In this document: piece after piece, positions 10,798-19,653 of the stretch
Numbering within the stretch: position 1 is the stretch's first letter
Layout: every line of letters starts with the position of its first letter
NCBI GenBank assembly: GCA_031291325.1
Contig: JARLJG010000001.1
Span: forward strand, 1 to 64,000
Direction: 5' to 3'
Length of the DNA: 64,000 nt
Source: Burkholderiaceae bacterium
Lineage (GTDB): Bacteria; Pseudomonadota; Gammaproteobacteria; Burkholderiales; Burkholderiaceae_D
Position numbers and translations under genes: made by a program
The notes under the pieces: generated by a model
The model's input: only the letters and a program-made list of their open reading frames with translations
The model's database searches: none
What the model was told of the DNA's origin: nothing

Positions 10798-12096
10798 ATG
10801 AGCGCGCGAGCGGCACGACATCGATTCCTGCAAACATGGCCCAATTTTTTGCCGGGAATAACTGCTTGCCGCCAATTTGCCATTGTCGCAGGGCAATCGC
10901 AAGAAGCTCCTTCCCCTTTGCAGGGGCGCCCGGCGCAGGGGGAAGGTTGGGATGGGGGTAGAGCGCCCAAATTACAGCATCGCGTATCTCGACCGCACTA
11001 CCCCCTCCCTAACCCTCCCCCTTACAGGGGGAGGGAACATCGCGCATTTGCACGTGTCATCCGCCATGCAATCGACCTAGCGGCCACCGCCGTCGTATTG
11101 GCTTTGGCCGCATGCAGCAGCACGCCGCGCGCGCCGGTTTCAGCGCCACCGTCGACTAGCACCAACCAGGCGAGCGTCGCTCCCGCCGCCCACGGCAAGC
11201 GACCGCTGCCGGTGTTGCCGCCTGCGGGTTCGGGGCGTGGCGGCTATTACCAGGACGATGGCCCCGGCGAGCATCCGCCGGAAGGCTTGCTCGACATCCC
11301 CGATCCGATTCCCAAGGTCGAGCCTTATGCGACCACCGGCAACAAACCGTACGTGGTGTTTGGCCAGACCTATACGCCCCTGGTGGATCAACAGCCGTAC
11401 AAACAACGCGGGGTCGGCAGTTGGTACGGCAAGAAATTTCACGGGCAAAAGACTTCATCCGGCGAGTTGTACGACATGTACCAAGTGACCGCAGCCCACC
11501 CGACCTTGCCGATTCCATCGTATGCGCGCGTCACCAATTTGAGCAATGGCGCGCAGGTGATCGTGCGCATCAACGACCGTGGCCCCTTCCATTCGAGCCG
11601 GATCATCGATCTGTCGTACACGGCGGCATTGAAGCTGGGCTATCTCGGCACGGGCAGCAGCGAATTGGAAGTCGAACGCTTGCTGCCCGACGATATCGCG
11701 CGCATTAATGCCGAGCGGCAAGCGCAAGTTGCCGTCGCCAGCGTAGTGCTGCCGACAGCGCCCGCGCCGGCAGCCGACCCGCCGCCTAAGCCGGTCGCAC
11801 CGGCGCCGGCGCTGCCGGCTCAGAATACGGCTTCGGATGCCGTCATTGCGAATAGCGATGTCGCCAGCGGCTACTATCTTCAGCTTGGCGCTTTCGGCGA
11901 GGCCGCCAATGCCGAAGCCGTACGTTCCAGGTTGATGCAAAATTGGGACGACGCGCTACCGCCTTTGGAAGTCTCTTACGTCGGCGTGTTTTACCGCTTG
12001 CATAGCGGACCTTTCCCGACCCGCGCGGAGGCGGCGAACGCTGCGCAAAAACTGCAGGCCTTGCGCGAAATCAAGGCGATGATCGTGCAACGCTGA
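10798..12096 (+). CDS. rlpA: RlpA-like septal lipoprotein with a repeat-derived N-terminus
   Basis: Outer-membrane lipoprotein of the RlpA family: a double-psi beta-barrel lytic transglycosylase-type domain (about 203-285, GSWYGKKFHGQKTSSGELYD through VRINDRGPF and DLSYTAALKLG) and a C-terminal SPOR domain (about 355-432) that binds denuded glycan at the septum. The lipobox LALAAC puts the lipidated cysteine at residue 106, far from the only plausible start, the ATG 3 bp after mrdB. Residues 37-81 are translated from a dispersed repeat (10907-11039), and no in-frame ATG or GTG follows it before the signal peptide (about 88-105). Either the precursor has an 87-residue extension or the insertion displaced the native start. 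The mature domains are intact. Confidence 0.85.
   Translation: MSARAARHRFLQTWPNFLPGITACRQFAIVAGQSQEAPSPLQGRPAQGEGWDGGRAPKLQHRVSRPHYPLPNPPPYRGREHRAFARVIRHAIDLAATAVVLALAACSSTPRAPVSAPPSTSTNQASVAPAAHGKRPLPVLPPAGSGRGGYYQDDGPGEHPPEGLLDIPDPIPKVEPYATTGNKPYVVFGQTYTPLVDQQPYKQRGVGSWYGKKFHGQKTSSGELYDMYQVTAAHPTLPIPSYARVTNLSNGAQVIVRINDRGPFHSSRIIDLSYTAALKLGYLGTGSSELEVERLLPDDIARINAERQAQVAVASVVLPTAPAPAADPPPKPVAPAPALPAQNTASDAVIANSDVASGYYLQLGAFGEAANAEAVRSRLMQNWDDALPPLEVSYVGVFYRLHSGPFPTRAEAANAAQKLQALREIKAMIVQR
10907..11039. repeat. Solo core of dispersed element family B, inside rlpA
   Basis: This 133 bp stretch is the reverse complement of the core of the elements at 40326-40558 and 45915-46118 (for example CTCCTTCCCCTTTGCAGG at one end, GGTTGGGATGGGGGTAGAGC internally, and CTCCCTAACCCTCCCCC near the other end). 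The outer parts of family B, including the CAGGGCCGGAGCATCAAA ends, are absent here. It lies in frame within the 5' part of rlpA and contributes a Pro/Gly/Arg-rich segment to the predicted precursor. Confidence 0.85.
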
Positions 12097-12111
12097 ATTC
12101 AACGAGCGATT

Positions 12112-12190
12112 GTGCAAAACCTCCGTCTTTCCCGCCTTCGCGGGAAAGACGGAGGGGCAATGAAAGTTCCTCCCAACTTTGAATCACACC
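12112..12190. repeat. Palindromic element (family A, copy 2, left end missing)
   Basis: Shares with the 5994-6164 element the left inner border GTGCAAAACCTCCGTC and the right border TTCCTCCCAACTTTGAATC with the terminal repeat TTTGAATCACACC (12178-12190). The core is a perfect 16 bp inverted repeat (12120-12135 and 12140-12155, loop CTTC). The left terminal repeat is not present. It sits 15 bp after the rlpA stop and its right end runs up to the rsmI stop, in a convergent intergenic gap. Confidence 0.8.
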
Positions 12191-12202
12191 CGAATTAATG
12201 CG

Positions 12203-13075
12203 TCAGTCTTCTGAATGTTGCTGCAACTGCAATGCGCGCTCATATAGCGCGTTTTTTTTCTGCCCCGTAATTTGCGCTGCCAGCGTCGCCGCCTGTTTGA
12301 CCGAGCAGGCGCCAAGCAAGATGGTCAGAATGCGCTCGGCTTGCGCGGCATCGGCGTCGCCAATGGCGGGTGCGCCTTCGAGCAGAATCACGAACTCGCC
12401 TTTTTGGCGATGCGGGTCCGCCGCCAGCCAGGCGCTGGCTTCAGCCAAGGTGCAACGGTGGATTTCTTCAAATAATTTGCTCAGTTCGCGCGCGAATACG
12501 ACGGTGCGGGTCGGCTCGAACGCGTCGGCCAGTGCGGCGACGGTTTCCACGATGCGGTGCGGCGCTTCGTAAAACACGATGGTGGCGGCCAGTCCGCGCA
12601 AGTTCAACAAAACCGTTTCCCTTTGTTTGCTCTTGGCCGGCAGGAAGCCGACGAAATGGAATTGATCGTGCAACAAGCCCGAGGCCGACAATGCGCTGAT
12701 GGCAGCCGAGGCGCCCGGCAGCGGCGTGACCCGCAAGCCGGCGCTGCGGACTGCATCGACGATACGCGCGCCGGGGTCGGAAATGCCGGGCGTGCCGGCG
12801 TCCGACACCAGGGCGATGCGTTCGCCGGCGCGCAGCCGCAGGATGAGTTTTTCGGCCACTTCGCGTTCATTGTGCTGGTGCGCGGCAATCAGGTTTTTCG
12901 ACAAACCGTAGCGCGTCAGCAGATGCGCGGTGTTGCGGGTATCTTCGCAAGCGACTGCATCGACTATTGCCAGGACGTTAAGGGCGCGCACACTGATGTC
13001 GCCGATGTTTCCTATGGGCGTCGCCACCACATATAATGTCGAAGCTGGATAAGTTTGCAGTGCCACTTCAGTCAT
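12203..13075 (-). CDS. rsmI: 16S rRNA (cytidine(1402)-2'-O)-methyltransferase
   Basis: SAM-dependent methyltransferase of the tetrapyrrole-methylase fold that 2'-O-methylates C1402 of 16S rRNA. 290 residues from the chosen start. The N-terminal STLYVVATPIGNIGDISVRAL, the ACEDTRNTAHLLTRYG segment and SDAGTPGISDPGARIV are diagnostic of the family. The start at 13075 (MTEVALQ) is preferred since it matches usual family length, but the ATG at 13117 is also possible. An upstream open frame to 13459 overlaps the divergent gene and was rejected. It is divergent from the lpoA-yraN-diaA-dolP group as in other proteobacteria, so both promoters must share a gap of about 50 bp. Confidence 0.96.
   Translation of the reverse strand: MTEVALQTYPASTLYVVATPIGNIGDISVRALNVLAIVDAVACEDTRNTAHLLTRYGLSKNLIAAHQHNEREVAEKLILRLRAGERIALVSDAGTPGISDPGARIVDAVRSAGLRVTPLPGASAAISALSASGLLHDQFHFVGFLPAKSKQRETVLLNLRGLAATIVFYEAPHRIVETVAALADAFEPTRTVVFARELSKLFEEIHRCTLAEASAWLAADPHRQKGEFVILLEGAPAIGDADAAQAERILTILLGACSVKQAATLAAQITGQKKNALYERALQLQQHSED
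12234..12259 (+). terminator. Intrinsic terminator, antisense within the 3' end of rsmI
   Basis: Plus-strand hairpin CGCGCT (12235-12240), loop CATAT, AGCGCG (12246-12251), followed directly by eight T residues (12252-12259). It has the shape of a rho-independent terminator oriented to end transcripts from mreB-rlpA, yet lies inside the convergent rsmI coding sequence, 138 bp past the rlpA stop. Confidence 0.7.
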
Positions 13076-13127
13076 CAGGGACTGCAGGGAGGCTTGGATC
13101 GGCGTGGCTAGGGTCATGGGGACGAAT

Positions 13128-14351
13128 ATGCGCGAAAGTGCAAAAAGGTGGATGCTGGGGGTGTTGCTGTGCGGATTGTGCCTGTGTGCGTCGGCAAACA
13201 CAACCAATGACGAGGCAAATAAGGGGGCAGTCGGCAGCAGCGCGAGCGCGGCGCAACCTGAAGTGAGCAAGCAAATCACGGTTTCGCTGCCACCGGCGCT
13301 GCCGGCCGCCAGCGATTCGAGCGCCGTTGCGCGCATCAACGTGTTGTTGCCGCTGCAATCCGATGTTTTGCGCGAAGCCGCCGATGCGGTGCGCGCCGGT
13401 TTCATGGCAGCGTATGAGCAAGACCGCATCGGCGTTGCGGTAACGATCGTCCAGACCACCGATATCCCGGAAGAAGTGGTGTCCGACTATACCAATGCCT
13501 TGGCGGGCGCCGATGTCATCGTCGGCCCGCTCACGCGCAGCAGCGCCGCCGCGATTGCGGAATCCGGCGCGGTGCGGATCCCGACCATTTCGTTGACCCA
13601 ATCGGATGTCGAAAGCGCAAGCGCACCGGCGCTGCCGCCTTTGATGCTGACGATGGGCTTGTCGGTCGAAGACGAAGCGCGCCAGACTGCCGACTGGGTC
13701 GCATCCGGCAAGCCGAGCGGCAAAGTGTACGCGATTTGCACCGGCAAGGCTTGGCAGCGCCGCGCCGCGAAGGCGTTTGTCATCAAGGCACAGGCGCGCG
13801 GCCTCGACCCGGTCTTGGTCGAACTGGGCAGCGCCGAAGGCTATTTGAGCGCGTCCGATTTGGCGCAATTGAAAAAGCAACTGACCACGGAAAAGCCGGC
13901 GGCGGCTTTTTTGGCGCTGACAGCCGAGCAAGCCAGGCAAGTGCGCGGCTTGATCGGCGCCGACGCCATCTCCTATGGCACTGCGCAGTTGAATCCGCTG
14001 GCGTTGGCAGATTGGACGACGGCCGAACGGGTGCCCGACTTGAACGGTGTGCGGTTGCTGGACATTCCATGGCAATTGCAGGCCGACCATCCGGCGGTCA
14101 TGATTTATCCGAAGTTGGTGGTGCCCGCCGACAAAAAACGCAGCGCCGACCTGGAGCGCCTGTACGCGCTCGGCATCGATGCCTATCGGGTGGCGCGCCT
14201 GGTCGCCATCCATCGCCAGCAATTCGAATTGGACGGTGTGACCGGCAGGTTGATCGTCGGTTTCAACAAGGCCGGCGTCCATTTCGAGCGTGTCGAGCCG
14301 CAGGCGATGTATCGCGAAGGCATGGTGACCTTGGTCGACCGTGGCCGCTAA
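13128..14351 (+). CDS. LpoA/LppC-like penicillin-binding protein activator
   Basis: Member of the LppC/YraM family, periplasmic-binding-protein-like proteins; E. coli LpoA activates PBP1A from the outer membrane. Start chosen at the ATG preceded by GGGGA at good spacing; GTG or ATG starts 12-24 bp upstream are also open. It has 407 residues with a signal sequence (about 1-24, RWMLGVLLCGLCLCASA), but no clean lipobox can be asserted. The C-terminal LppC domain covers most of the chain, with INVLLPLQ, VIVGPLTRSSAAAIAESG and a conserved LYALGIDAYR segment. It lacks the N-terminal TPR domain of E. coli LpoA. First gene of a plus-strand unit with yraN, diaA and dolP. Confidence 0.85.
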   Translation: MRESAKRWMLGVLLCGLCLCASANTTNDEANKGAVGSSASAAQPEVSKQITVSLPPALPAASDSSAVARINVLLPLQSDVLREAADAVRAGFMAAYEQDRIGVAVTIVQTTDIPEEVVSDYTNALAGADVIVGPLTRSSAAAIAESGAVRIPTISLTQSDVESASAPALPPLMLTMGLSVEDEARQTADWVASGKPSGKVYAICTGKAWQRRAAKAFVIKAQARGLDPVLVELGSAEGYLSASDLAQLKKQLTTEKPAAAFLALTAEQARQVRGLIGADAISYGTAQLNPLALADWTTAERVPDLNGVRLLDIPWQLQADHPAVMIYPKLVVPADKKRSADLERLYALGIDAYRVARLVAIHRQQFELDGVTGRLIVGFNKAGVHFERVEPQAMYREGMVTLVDRGR

Positions 14352-14358
14352 ATCGGGC

Positions 14359-14724
14359 ATGTTGAACCTCTTCAAGCGCCGCACCGAGCGGCAACTGACC
14401 GGACAGGGCGGCGAAGACGATGCGTTGCAGCATCTGCAAGAGCATGGACTGACTTTGCGGGAGCGCAATTTTCTGTGCAAGGGCGGCGAAATCGACCTGG
14501 TGATGGAAGAGCGCGGCACGCTGGTGTTTGTCGAAGTCAGGAAACGCGCCGTCTCGCACTATGGCGGGGCTGCAGCCAGCGTCACCGCCAAGAAGCAGCG
14601 CCGTCTGATCCTCGCCGCGCAGGTATACTTGAGCCGCTACAAAATGCCGCCGCCCTGTCGTTTCGACGTGGTTGCCATCGACGGAACCAAGTTGAGCTGG
14701 TTGAAGAATGCCATAGAAACATGA
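14359..14724 (+). CDS. yraN: YraN family (UPF0102) nuclease-fold protein
   Basis: Small protein of the UPF0102 family with a restriction-endonuclease-like fold; function not established. The product is 121 residues from the ATG at 14359; a GTG at 14341 inside the lpoA-like end would add six residues. The core motifs GGEIDLVM (43-50) and LVFVEVRKR (55-63) carry the acidic and lysine residues expected of the PD-(D/E)XK arrangement. The position between the LpoA-like gene and diaA reproduces the E. coli yraM-yraN-diaA order. Confidence 0.9.
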   Translation: MLNLFKRRTERQLTGQGGEDDALQHLQEHGLTLRERNFLCKGGEIDLVMEERGTLVFVEVRKRAVSHYGGAAASVTAKKQRRLILAAQVYLSRYKMPPPCRFDVVAIDGTKLSWLKNAIET

Positions 14725-16015
<1,291 letters not shown>

Positions 16016-16042
16016 TTCTTTACGACGATGCCGTGCTAAACC

Positions 16043-16075
16043 AAAGCGCCAAAGATCGACCTTGGCGCTTTTTTT
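16043..16075 (+). terminator. Intrinsic terminator after dolP
   Basis: Inverted repeat AAAGCGCCAA (16043-16052) and TTGGCGCTTT (16062-16071) with a 9 base loop, followed by more T residues (to 16075). Placed 27 bp after the dolP stop and just before the DsrE-family gene. Confidence 0.85.
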
Positions 16076-16087
16076 ATGGAGATTCCT

Positions 16088-16534
16088 ATGCAACGCAACT
16101 ACATGCTACGCAATTTTTTAAAATTTCTGTTGGTCGGCTTGTTGGCAATCGGCATGATCGGGATCGCAGCGGCTGAACCGCAAATCAAGGTTGTCTACGA
16201 TGTCAGCCAGGGGCTGGATCAGGCGTCGCGCGCCTTGGCCAACGCCCGCAACGAATTGCGCGCCGAACCGGACACCAGGATAGTCATCGTCACCCACGGC
16301 GAAGGCATCCGGTTCTTGCTGGCTGGCGCGGTCGATGGCCGTGGCCGCTCGTTCGAGGCGATCGTGGCGGCTTTGGCGGCACAGGGGGTGGAGTTTCGCG
16401 TCTGCAACAATACGCTAGAGGGACTTAATATCGCGCCCAGCAAAGTGATCGCGGCGGCGAAAATTGTGCCTTCCGGCGTTGCCGAAGTCGTCCGCCTGCA
16501 AGCCAGGGAAGGCTACGCCTACTTTCAGCCGTGA
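16088..16534 (+). CDS. Secreted DsrE-family protein
   Basis: 148 residues from the ATG preceded by GGAGA at 5 bases. The N-terminal stretch LRNFLKFLLVGLLAIGMIG then AAAE looks like a signal peptide. The mature part resembles the DsrE/DsrF sulfur-relay fold (VVYDVSQGLDQASRALANARN, IVIVTHGEGIRFLLAG, and a single cysteine in FRVCNNTLEGL). Periplasmic DsrE-like proteins of this type are common in betaproteobacteria but their role is not established. An alternative start 12 bp upstream exists without a ribosome site. It stands alone between a terminator and the MarR gene. Confidence 0.75.
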   Translation: MQRNYMLRNFLKFLLVGLLAIGMIGIAAAEPQIKVVYDVSQGLDQASRALANARNELRAEPDTRIVIVTHGEGIRFLLAGAVDGRGRSFEAIVAALAAQGVEFRVCNNTLEGLNIAPSKVIAAAKIVPSGVAEVVRLQAREGYAYFQP

Positions 16535-16567
16535 CAACCCACCAGCATTTTACGATCAAGATAATGC

Positions 16568-16612
16568 TTGACATTTGGTTCTAACAAGAACTAAACTAGT
16601 TTCTGTTAGAAC
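16568..16612 (+). promoter_or_regulatory. Promoter and operator of the marR gene
   Basis: A consensus -35 TTGACA (16568-16573) and, 18 bp later, TAAACT (16592-16597, 4 of 6 to TATAAT). Overlapping them is a perfect 9 bp inverted repeat GTTCTAACA (16578-16586) and TGTTAGAAC (16604-16612), with an imperfect inner repeat AGAACTA / TAGTTTCT. A dyad across the promoter just upstream of a MarR gene strongly suggests autorepression. Confidence 0.75.
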
Positions 16613-16629
16613 TAATTTCGGCTTTCCCT

Positions 16630-17073
16630 TTGGCAACCAAACCTTTTCTCCCAGTGATACGCGAGCTGGTCCGCTGTTACCAGGTTTTCGAATCGTATTC
16701 GTCGACGAATATCCGCGAGCTTGGATTGACGCCATCGCAATTCGATATCATCGCAACGCTTGGCAACACGGACGGCATGACGTCCAAGTTGCTGGGTGAA
16801 AAGACGCTGATTACCAAGGGCACGTTGACCGGCGTGGTGGATCGCTTGATCTTGAAAGATTTAGTGCGACGGACGCAGTGCAAATACGATGGCCGCAGCC
16901 AGATCGTCCAATTGACCAAAAAGGGCGAGGCGGTTTTCGACAGTGTTTATCCAGCGCATCTAAGCTATTTAAGCAAGCGGTTTGCCGATATCAAGCCGGA
17001 AGATTACGCGCGCATGCAGGCAGCGCTGCAGGAATTGCGCATTGTCTTGGAAGGTTCTGCAAAACCCGATTGA
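16630..17073 (+). CDS. MarR-family transcriptional regulator
   Basis: 147-residue winged-helix regulator. The DNA-binding domain spans about 35-100, with the recognition helix region ITKGTLTGVVDRLILKDLV and the wing RTQCKYDGRSQIVQLTKKG. The start is a TTG 17 bp after the operator dyad; no ATG lies in a suitable place upstream. The single Cys84 in the wing region could be redox-sensitive, but that is speculation. The gene downstream, 81 bp away, encodes a secreted YceI protein that may be its regulatory target. Confidence 0.9.
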   Translation: MATKPFLPVIRELVRCYQVFESYSSTNIRELGLTPSQFDIIATLGNTDGMTSKLLGEKTLITKGTLTGVVDRLILKDLVRRTQCKYDGRSQIVQLTKKGEAVFDSVYPAHLSYLSKRFADIKPEDYARMQAALQELRIVLEGSAKPD

Positions 17074-17154
17074 GTTCGGCGCAAGCGCCGATTTTTTACC
17101 TCTGTTACGCTACAACCCCAGCCGTACCATCCGATTATTTTGAAGGAAAATGAC

Positions 17155-17721
17155 ATGAAAAAATTGATTGCCCTTGCTCTGGCCGTATCCGCTTCCAGCG
17201 CCGTCATGGCGGCTCCTGAAACCTATGTGATCGACGGCACGCATACGCTGCCGCGTTTTGAATATAACCATATGGGCTTTTCGGAGCAGTTGAGCCGCTT
17301 CGACAAAACCACCGGCACCATCACCATCGACCGCGTGGCCAAGACCGGATCGGTGGATGTCACGATCGATGCCAAATCGGTCAATACCGGTTCCGAGCAG
17401 TTCAATGAACACATCCAGGGCGAAGACTTCCTCAGCACGGCCAAGTTTCCGACCATCACGTTCAAGTCGACTGCCGTCAAGTTCAATGGCGATGCAGTGT
17501 CTTCGGTCGATGGCGCATTGACTATCAAGGGCGTCACCAAACCGGTCACGCTGACGGTGACTTCGTTCAAATGCATGCCGCATCCGATGATGAAAAAAGA
17601 TGCGTGCGGCGCCAATGCGACGGCAACCATCAAACGTTCCGACTTCGGCGCTGGCAAATACGCGCCGCTGGTCGCCGACGAAGTGTTGTTGACCATCCCG
17701 ATCGAATCGATCAAGCAATAA
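17155..17721 (+). CDS. YceI-family periplasmic lipid-binding protein
   Basis: Secreted YceI/TT1927b-type lipocalin-like beta-barrel that binds polyisoprenoids. It has 188 residues from the ATG preceded by GAAGGAAAA; a start 15 bp upstream is also open. Signal peptide MKKLIALALAVSASSAVMAA. Family features: YVIDGTHTLPRFEYNHMGFS near the N-terminus, then GTITIDR, EQFNEHIQGEDFLSTAKFPT, and the late TIKRSDFGAGKYAPLVADEV. The gene ends in a strong bidirectional terminator shared with the convergent phosphofructokinase gene. Confidence 0.92.
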   Translation: MKKLIALALAVSASSAVMAAPETYVIDGTHTLPRFEYNHMGFSEQLSRFDKTTGTITIDRVAKTGSVDVTIDAKSVNTGSEQFNEHIQGEDFLSTAKFPTITFKSTAVKFNGDAVSSVDGALTIKGVTKPVTLTVTSFKCMPHPMMKKDACGANATATIKRSDFGAGKYAPLVADEVLLTIPIESIKQ

Positions 17722-17732
17722 GATTTTCGTGC

Positions 17733-17775
17733 AAAAACAAACAGCCCGGCTGATTCAGCCGGGCTGTTTGTTTTT
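17733..17775. terminator. Bidirectional intrinsic terminator
   Basis: Perfect 20 bp stem (17733-17752 and 17756-17775) with a 3 base loop, GC-rich at the tip (GCCCGGCTG) and flanked by A5 on one side and T5 on the other, so it can end both yceI (plus) and the phosphofructokinase gene (minus). Confidence 0.93.
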
Positions 17776-17786
17776 GGAGTGCAGCC

Positions 17787-19040
17787 TCAGATCTTGAAGG
17801 CCGGCAATTTCTTCGCAACCGCGACGTTTTTCAGGGTCACGTACTGCGGCAAGCCGTTCTCGTATTTCGGGTAATCCTCGCCCTGGATCAACGGCGTCAG
17901 GTAACGCTTGCACTTTTCGGTGATGCCGTAGCCGTCCTTGGTGATGAAGTTCGCCGGCATGAATTTTTCGACGTTGGCGACATCCTTCAGGTCGGCCACG
18001 CCGATCCTGTACTTGTACGGCACGTCCGACAGGCGTTCGACGGTCGGCATTACCGCATTGCGGCCCTTGACCGCCAGTTGCACCGCCGCCTTGCCCAATT
18101 CGTACGCCTGCTTGACGTCGGTCTTGGAGGCGATATGGCGCGCCGCGCGCTGCAGGTAATCGGCCACCGCCCAATGGAACTTGTAGCCGAGCGCATCCTT
18201 GACCATGTTGGCCACCACCGGCGCAGCGCCGCCCAGTTGCGCGTGGCCGAAAGCATCGCGCGTGCCTTGTTCAGCCAGGAATTTGCCGTCGGGATAATGG
18301 CAGCCTTCGGAAACCACGATGGTGCAATAGCCGAACTTCTTGACGTTGGCGTCGACCTTGGCGATGAATTTCTGTTGGTCGAACGGCACTTCCGGGAACA
18401 GGATCACGATTGGAATATTGTGGTCGACCAGCAAGCCGCCGGCTGCCGCGATCCAGCCGGCATGGCGACCCATGACTTCGATCACGAAAATCTTGGTCGA
18501 GGTCTTGGCCATCGACTTTACATCGAACGACGCTTCCAGCGTCGAGACTGCAACGTATTTGGCGACCGAGCCGAAGCCGGGGCAGCAATCGGTGATCGGC
18601 AAGTCGTTGTCGACCGTCTTCGGCACATGGATCGCCTGCACCGGGTAGCCGAGCGTGGCCGATAGTTGCGAAACCTTGTAGCAGGTATCGGCCGAATCGC
18701 CGCCGCCGTTATAGAAAAAGTAGCCGATGTTATGCGCCTTGAATACCGCAATCAAACGCTCGTATTCGCGCTTGTTGGCTTCCAGGCTTTTCAGCTTGTA
18801 GCGGCAGGAACCGAACGCGCCCGATGGCGTGGTGCGCAAGGCGGCGATATCGGCGATCGACTCCTTGCTGGTATCGATCAAATCTTCGGTCAGCGCGCCG
18901 ATGATGCCGTTGCGTCCGGCGTACACCTTGCCGATTTTGTCTTTATGCTTGGCGGCAGTCTCGATGACGCCGGCAGCGGAAGCATTGATGACGGCGGTCA
19001 CACCGCCGGATTGCGCATAAAAGGCATTTTTCTTGGCCAT
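17787..19040 (-). CDS. pfp: 6-phosphofructokinase, probably PPi-dependent
   Basis: Phosphorylates fructose 6-phosphate to the 1,6-bisphosphate in glycolysis. 417 residues from MAKKNAFYAQSGG, which has a GGAG ribosome site 10 bp upstream. GGGDSAD lies at 112-118 and PKTVDND at 140-146. In this family Lys (here PKT) in place of the Gly of ATP enzymes (PGT) marks pyrophosphate users, so diphosphate is the likely donor and the reaction would be reversible. The GGDS motif differs from the GGDD of many PPi enzymes, leaving donor specificity to be tested. MGRHAGWIA and the C-terminal sugar-binding region are present. Confidence 0.88.
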   Translation of the reverse strand: MAKKNAFYAQSGGVTAVINASAAGVIETAAKHKDKIGKVYAGRNGIIGALTEDLIDTSKESIADIAALRTTPSGAFGSCRYKLKSLEANKREYERLIAVFKAHNIGYFFYNGGGDSADTCYKVSQLSATLGYPVQAIHVPKTVDNDLPITDCCPGFGSVAKYVAVSTLEASFDVKSMAKTSTKIFVIEVMGRHAGWIAAAGGLLVDHNIPIVILFPEVPFDQQKFIAKVDANVKKFGYCTIVVSEGCHYPDGKFLAEQGTRDAFGHAQLGGAAPVVANMVKDALGYKFHWAVADYLQRAARHIASKTDVKQAYELGKAAVQLAVKGRNAVMPTVERLSDVPYKYRIGVADLKDVANVEKFMPANFITKDGYGITEKCKRYLTPLIQGEDYPKYENGLPQYVTLKNVAVAKKLPAFKI

Positions 19041-19227
19041 GACTGATTGATCTCCTCGGAAGATTGAGCGATTGCAACGAATTAGCGGCGATTGTCGCAC
19101 GAGCCGAGGCCGAATGCCTCAAAATTGCGCTCGAAGAGGGTGATTCCGCGGCCAAAATTGGCTGCGCTAGCAGAGCGCTCAGGCAATCGGTTACCATACT
19201 GCAATTCAAGGAATGTGACGGAGCAAC

Positions 19228-19653
19228 ATGAACAAGCGAACCCTATTCGGACGCATGGTAAAGGCAGCGAGCGCAGCGCTTCTGTGGTCGATGTTTTGCG
19301 TGCCGGCCAGCGCCGCTGCGCTGCTGCGTTGCGAGGCGACTTACGCCGGCAGCACGCACACGCTGGAAACGCTGCCCGGCAACGATCCCTATACGACCGA
19401 ATCGGTCGACATCAATGGCCGCTTCCGCTTCAAGGCGGTCGTGCTTGGCACGGCGCAAAAGATCGAGGTCGTCAAATTGTACGTATATTATGAAACCAGA
19501 AGGCAGCCGGTGTTGCTCGAAGAAGCGAAGTACCTGCCGCCGTTTGCCGGCGGCGATTCTCCCTATGCGCTGACTGGCTTGCATTCTGTCTACTCGCCGC
19601 CGCTGGGGCGCGAACTGCAATACGGTTGTGCGCTGCGCGAGGTGAAATCATGA
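19228..19653 (+). CDS. Hypothetical secreted protein coupled to capA
   Basis: 141 residues, family not recognised. A signal peptide spans about 1-30 (MVKAASAALLWSMFCVPASA then AALLRC). Two cysteines remain in the mature part (LLRCEATY and YGCALR), positioned to form a disulfide joining the chain ends. The stop overlaps the next ATG (ATGA, 19650-19653), so it is translated with the CapA-like protein and may share its compartment. The start, with GGAGCAAC upstream, is well supported. Confidence 0.75.
   Translation: MNKRTLFGRMVKAASAALLWSMFCVPASAAALLRCEATYAGSTHTLETLPGNDPYTTESVDINGRFRFKAVVLGTAQKIEVVKLYVYYETRRQPVLLEEAKYLPPFAGGDSPYALTGLHSVYSPPLGRELQYGCALREVKS

Noticed and set aside
10907-11039. Possible CRISPR-like repeat
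   Set aside because: Copies are 30 kb apart, have inverted orientation and terminal inverted repeats; no spacer array.
13068-14519. 483-codon minus-strand frame opposite the LpoA-like gene
   Set aside because: No recognisable motifs and covers yraN and the LpoA-like gene, both supported by family motifs and conserved order.
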